Of a DNA stretch of 11,957 nucleotides, positions 10,579 to 11,957 are shown one piece after another. Made by a program: the position numbers and the translations under genes. Below the pieces are notes generated by a model, which worked only from the letters and a program-made list of their open reading frames with translations, did no database searches and was not told the DNA's origin. Each line of letters begins with the position of its first letter. Position 1 is the stretch's first letter. Source of the DNA: JANNRW01 sp031401815 (GTDB lineage: Bacteria > Desulfobacterota > Desulfuromonadia > Geobacterales > DSM-12255); contig JANNRW010000140.1 in assembly GCA_031401815.1 (NCBI GenBank), positions 1-11,957 of the forward strand, given 5' to 3'.

Positions 10579-11957
10579 ATGAATGAATTTCTCCTGAAAT
10601 CTGAACACAAGCCTTGCGGAGATCAGCCCGCCGCAATCGAAAAGCTGGTTGTCGGGCTCAACGCCGGAGAGCCCCACCAGGTGCTGCTCGGCGTAACCGG
10701 ATCAGGCAAAACCTTTACCATGGCGAATGTGATTGCTGCAACAAATCGTCCGGCGCTTGTCCTTGCCCCGAACAAGACGCTTGCTGCCCAACTTTATGAT
10801 GAATTCAGGGAACTCTTTCCCGAAAATGCAGTTGAATATTTTGTCTCCTACTACGACTACTACCAGCCTGAAGCATACCTGCCTACCACCGACACCTTTA
10901 TTGAAAAAGATTCCGCCATTAATGATGAAATTGACAAATTGAGGCACTCGGCTACAAGGAGCCTTCTTACAAGACGGGACGTCATCATCGTTGCTTCGGT
11001 CTCCTGCATCTACGGTATCGGCTCACCTGCAGAGTACGAGGCAATGCATATTTTCTTCCATACCGGAGAGGAACTTGGCAGGGACAGCCTCCTGGAGAAG
11101 CTGGTCACGATCCAGTATGAAAGAAACGACATAGATTTTCATCGCGGCTCTTTCAGAGTACGGGGTGACAGTGTCGAGATCTTTCCGGCTCATGATGACG
11201 AAAAAGCGATCAGGGTCGAGTTTTTCGGTGATACGGTAGAAAATATCTCGGAAATCGACCCTTTGCGCGGCCTGGTATTGAATCGCCTCGCCAAATGCGC
11301 CATTTACCCTGCATCTCACTATGTTGCAACCAGAGAGACACTGGAGAGAGCTGTAGAGGAGATCAGGGTCGATCTTCTTGATAGGCTCCAGTGGTTCAGG
11401 TCAGAAAACATGCTTGTTGAGGCACAGAGGCTTGAGCAGAGGACAATGTTCGATCTGGAGATGATGGAAGAGATGGGATTCTGTCAGGGGATAGAAAACT
11501 ATTCGCGCTACTTTGACGGGAGACTGCCAGGAGAAGCGCCATATACGCTGATTGACTATTTTCCGGACGACTTTGTCCTGTTTGTTGATGAATCCCACAT
11601 AACCGTGCCGCAGACAGGGGCGATGTATCGAGGAGACAGAAGCCGCAAGGAGACCCTGGTAAACTACGGATTCCGGCTCCCTGCTGCGCTCGATAACCGT
11701 CCGCTCAATTTCCAGGAGTTCGAGGCAAAGATCAGGCAGGCAATTTATGTCTCGGCAACACCTGCGGATCATGAACTGGCCAGAAGCGGCGGCATCATTG
11801 TGGAACAGGTTATCCGTCCGACCGGACTGCTTGACCCGGTAATTGAGGTTCGCCCGGCAATTCACCAGGTTGACGATCTGCTGCATGAGGTCAGAAAAAC
11901 TGCCGGGCTGGGTGAGCGGGTGCTGGTGACAACCCTGACCAAACGGATGTCCGAAGA
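10579..11957 (+). CDS. uvrB: Excinuclease ABC subunit B (UvrB), N-terminal two thirds, runs off the right edge
   Basis: 459 codons are visible of a protein usually about 660-670 residues. It starts MNEFLLKSEHKPCGDQPAAIEKL. The Walker A GVTGSGKT is at 38-45, LVLAPNKTLAAQL at 60-72, the DNA-clamping beta-hairpin block YYDYYQPEAY at 91-100, and the helicase motif II DESH at 337-340. The later blocks RPTGLLDP and LVTTLTKRMSE are also present. UvrB takes damaged DNA from UvrA, verifies the lesion and recruits UvrC in nucleotide excision repair. There is no convincing Shine-Dalgarno before the ATG, and a promoter lies so close that the mRNA may be leaderless. It is the only plus-strand gene and is divergent from tatA. 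Confidence 0.97.
   Translation, partial: MNEFLLKSEHKPCGDQPAAIEKLVVGLNAGEPHQVLLGVTGSGKTFTMANVIAATNRPALVLAPNKTLAAQLYDEFRELFPENAVEYFVSYYDYYQPEAYLPTTDTFIEKDSAINDEIDKLRHSATRSLLTRRDVIIVASVSCIYGIGSPAEYEAMHIFFHTGEELGRDSLLEKLVTIQYERNDIDFHRGSFRVRGDSVEIFPAHDDEKAIRVEFFGDTVENISEIDPLRGLVLNRLAKCAIYPASHYVATRETLERAVEEIRVDLLDRLQWFRSENMLVEAQRLEQRTMFDLEMMEEMGFCQGIENYSRYFDGRLPGEAPYTLIDYFPDDFVLFVDESHITVPQTGAMYRGDRSRKETLVNYGFRLPAALDNRPLNFQEFEAKIRQAIYVSATPADHELARSGGIIVEQVIRPTGLLDPVIEVRPAIHQVDDLLHEVRKTAGLGERVLVTTLTKRMSE

Overview
The window looks like a chromosomal segment of a Desulfuromonadales/Geobacteraceae-type anaerobe. This is inferred from moderate GC, an assimilatory-type sulfite reductase carrying ferredoxin clusters, an E. 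coli-like CysK, a ytxG/ytxH-like pair next to tatA, and the general protein character; no database search was possible. Almost everything lies on the minus strand. Only uvrB, at the right edge, reads on the plus strand.

Right part (8.5-12 kb): uvrB (partial, +) is divergent from tatA, a DUF948 protein, a YtxH-domain protein and a YihY/BrkB-type membrane protein (all minus). A rho-independent terminator separates YtxH from BrkB.

Centre (6.6-8.5 kb): an Rrf2-family regulator with four clustered cysteines has a near-consensus promoter. It is followed by cysK, which has its own promoter and a strong terminator. A dyad of the form CTATA-N5-TATAG occurs by eye at three places: just downstream of the regulator's -10, over the cysK -10, and upstream of the metY promoter. 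This suggests one small sulfur regulon.

Left part (1-6.6 kb): a tightly packed run of sulfur genes reads leftwards. In order they are metY, a ThiS/MoaD-like sulfur carrier, a ThiF/MoeB-like E1 adenylyltransferase, a JAMM metalloprotease, a siroheme sulfite reductase with two ferredoxin clusters, a TusA-like protein, mnmA, larE, and the N-terminal part of a second siroheme nitrite/sulfite reductase that runs off the left end. The metY/carrier/E1/JAMM/sulfite-reductase set matches, gene for gene, the protein-thiocarboxylate (HcyS/HcyF/HcyD/Sir/MetY) route to homocysteine described in Wolinella succinogenes. The carrier here ends in Gly-Gly-Gly-Arg, so it needs C-terminal trimming, which fits the JAMM protease.

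Proposed logic (inference): sulfite is reduced to sulfide, which is loaded on the carrier C-terminus after E1 adenylation and delivered to MetY, while CysK handles cysteine. TusA, MnmA and LarE may tap the same sulfur pool for tRNA thiolation and nickel-pincer cofactor synthesis. Two inverted repeats built from short tandem units sit immediately upstream of the ribosome binding sites of the carrier and JAMM genes.
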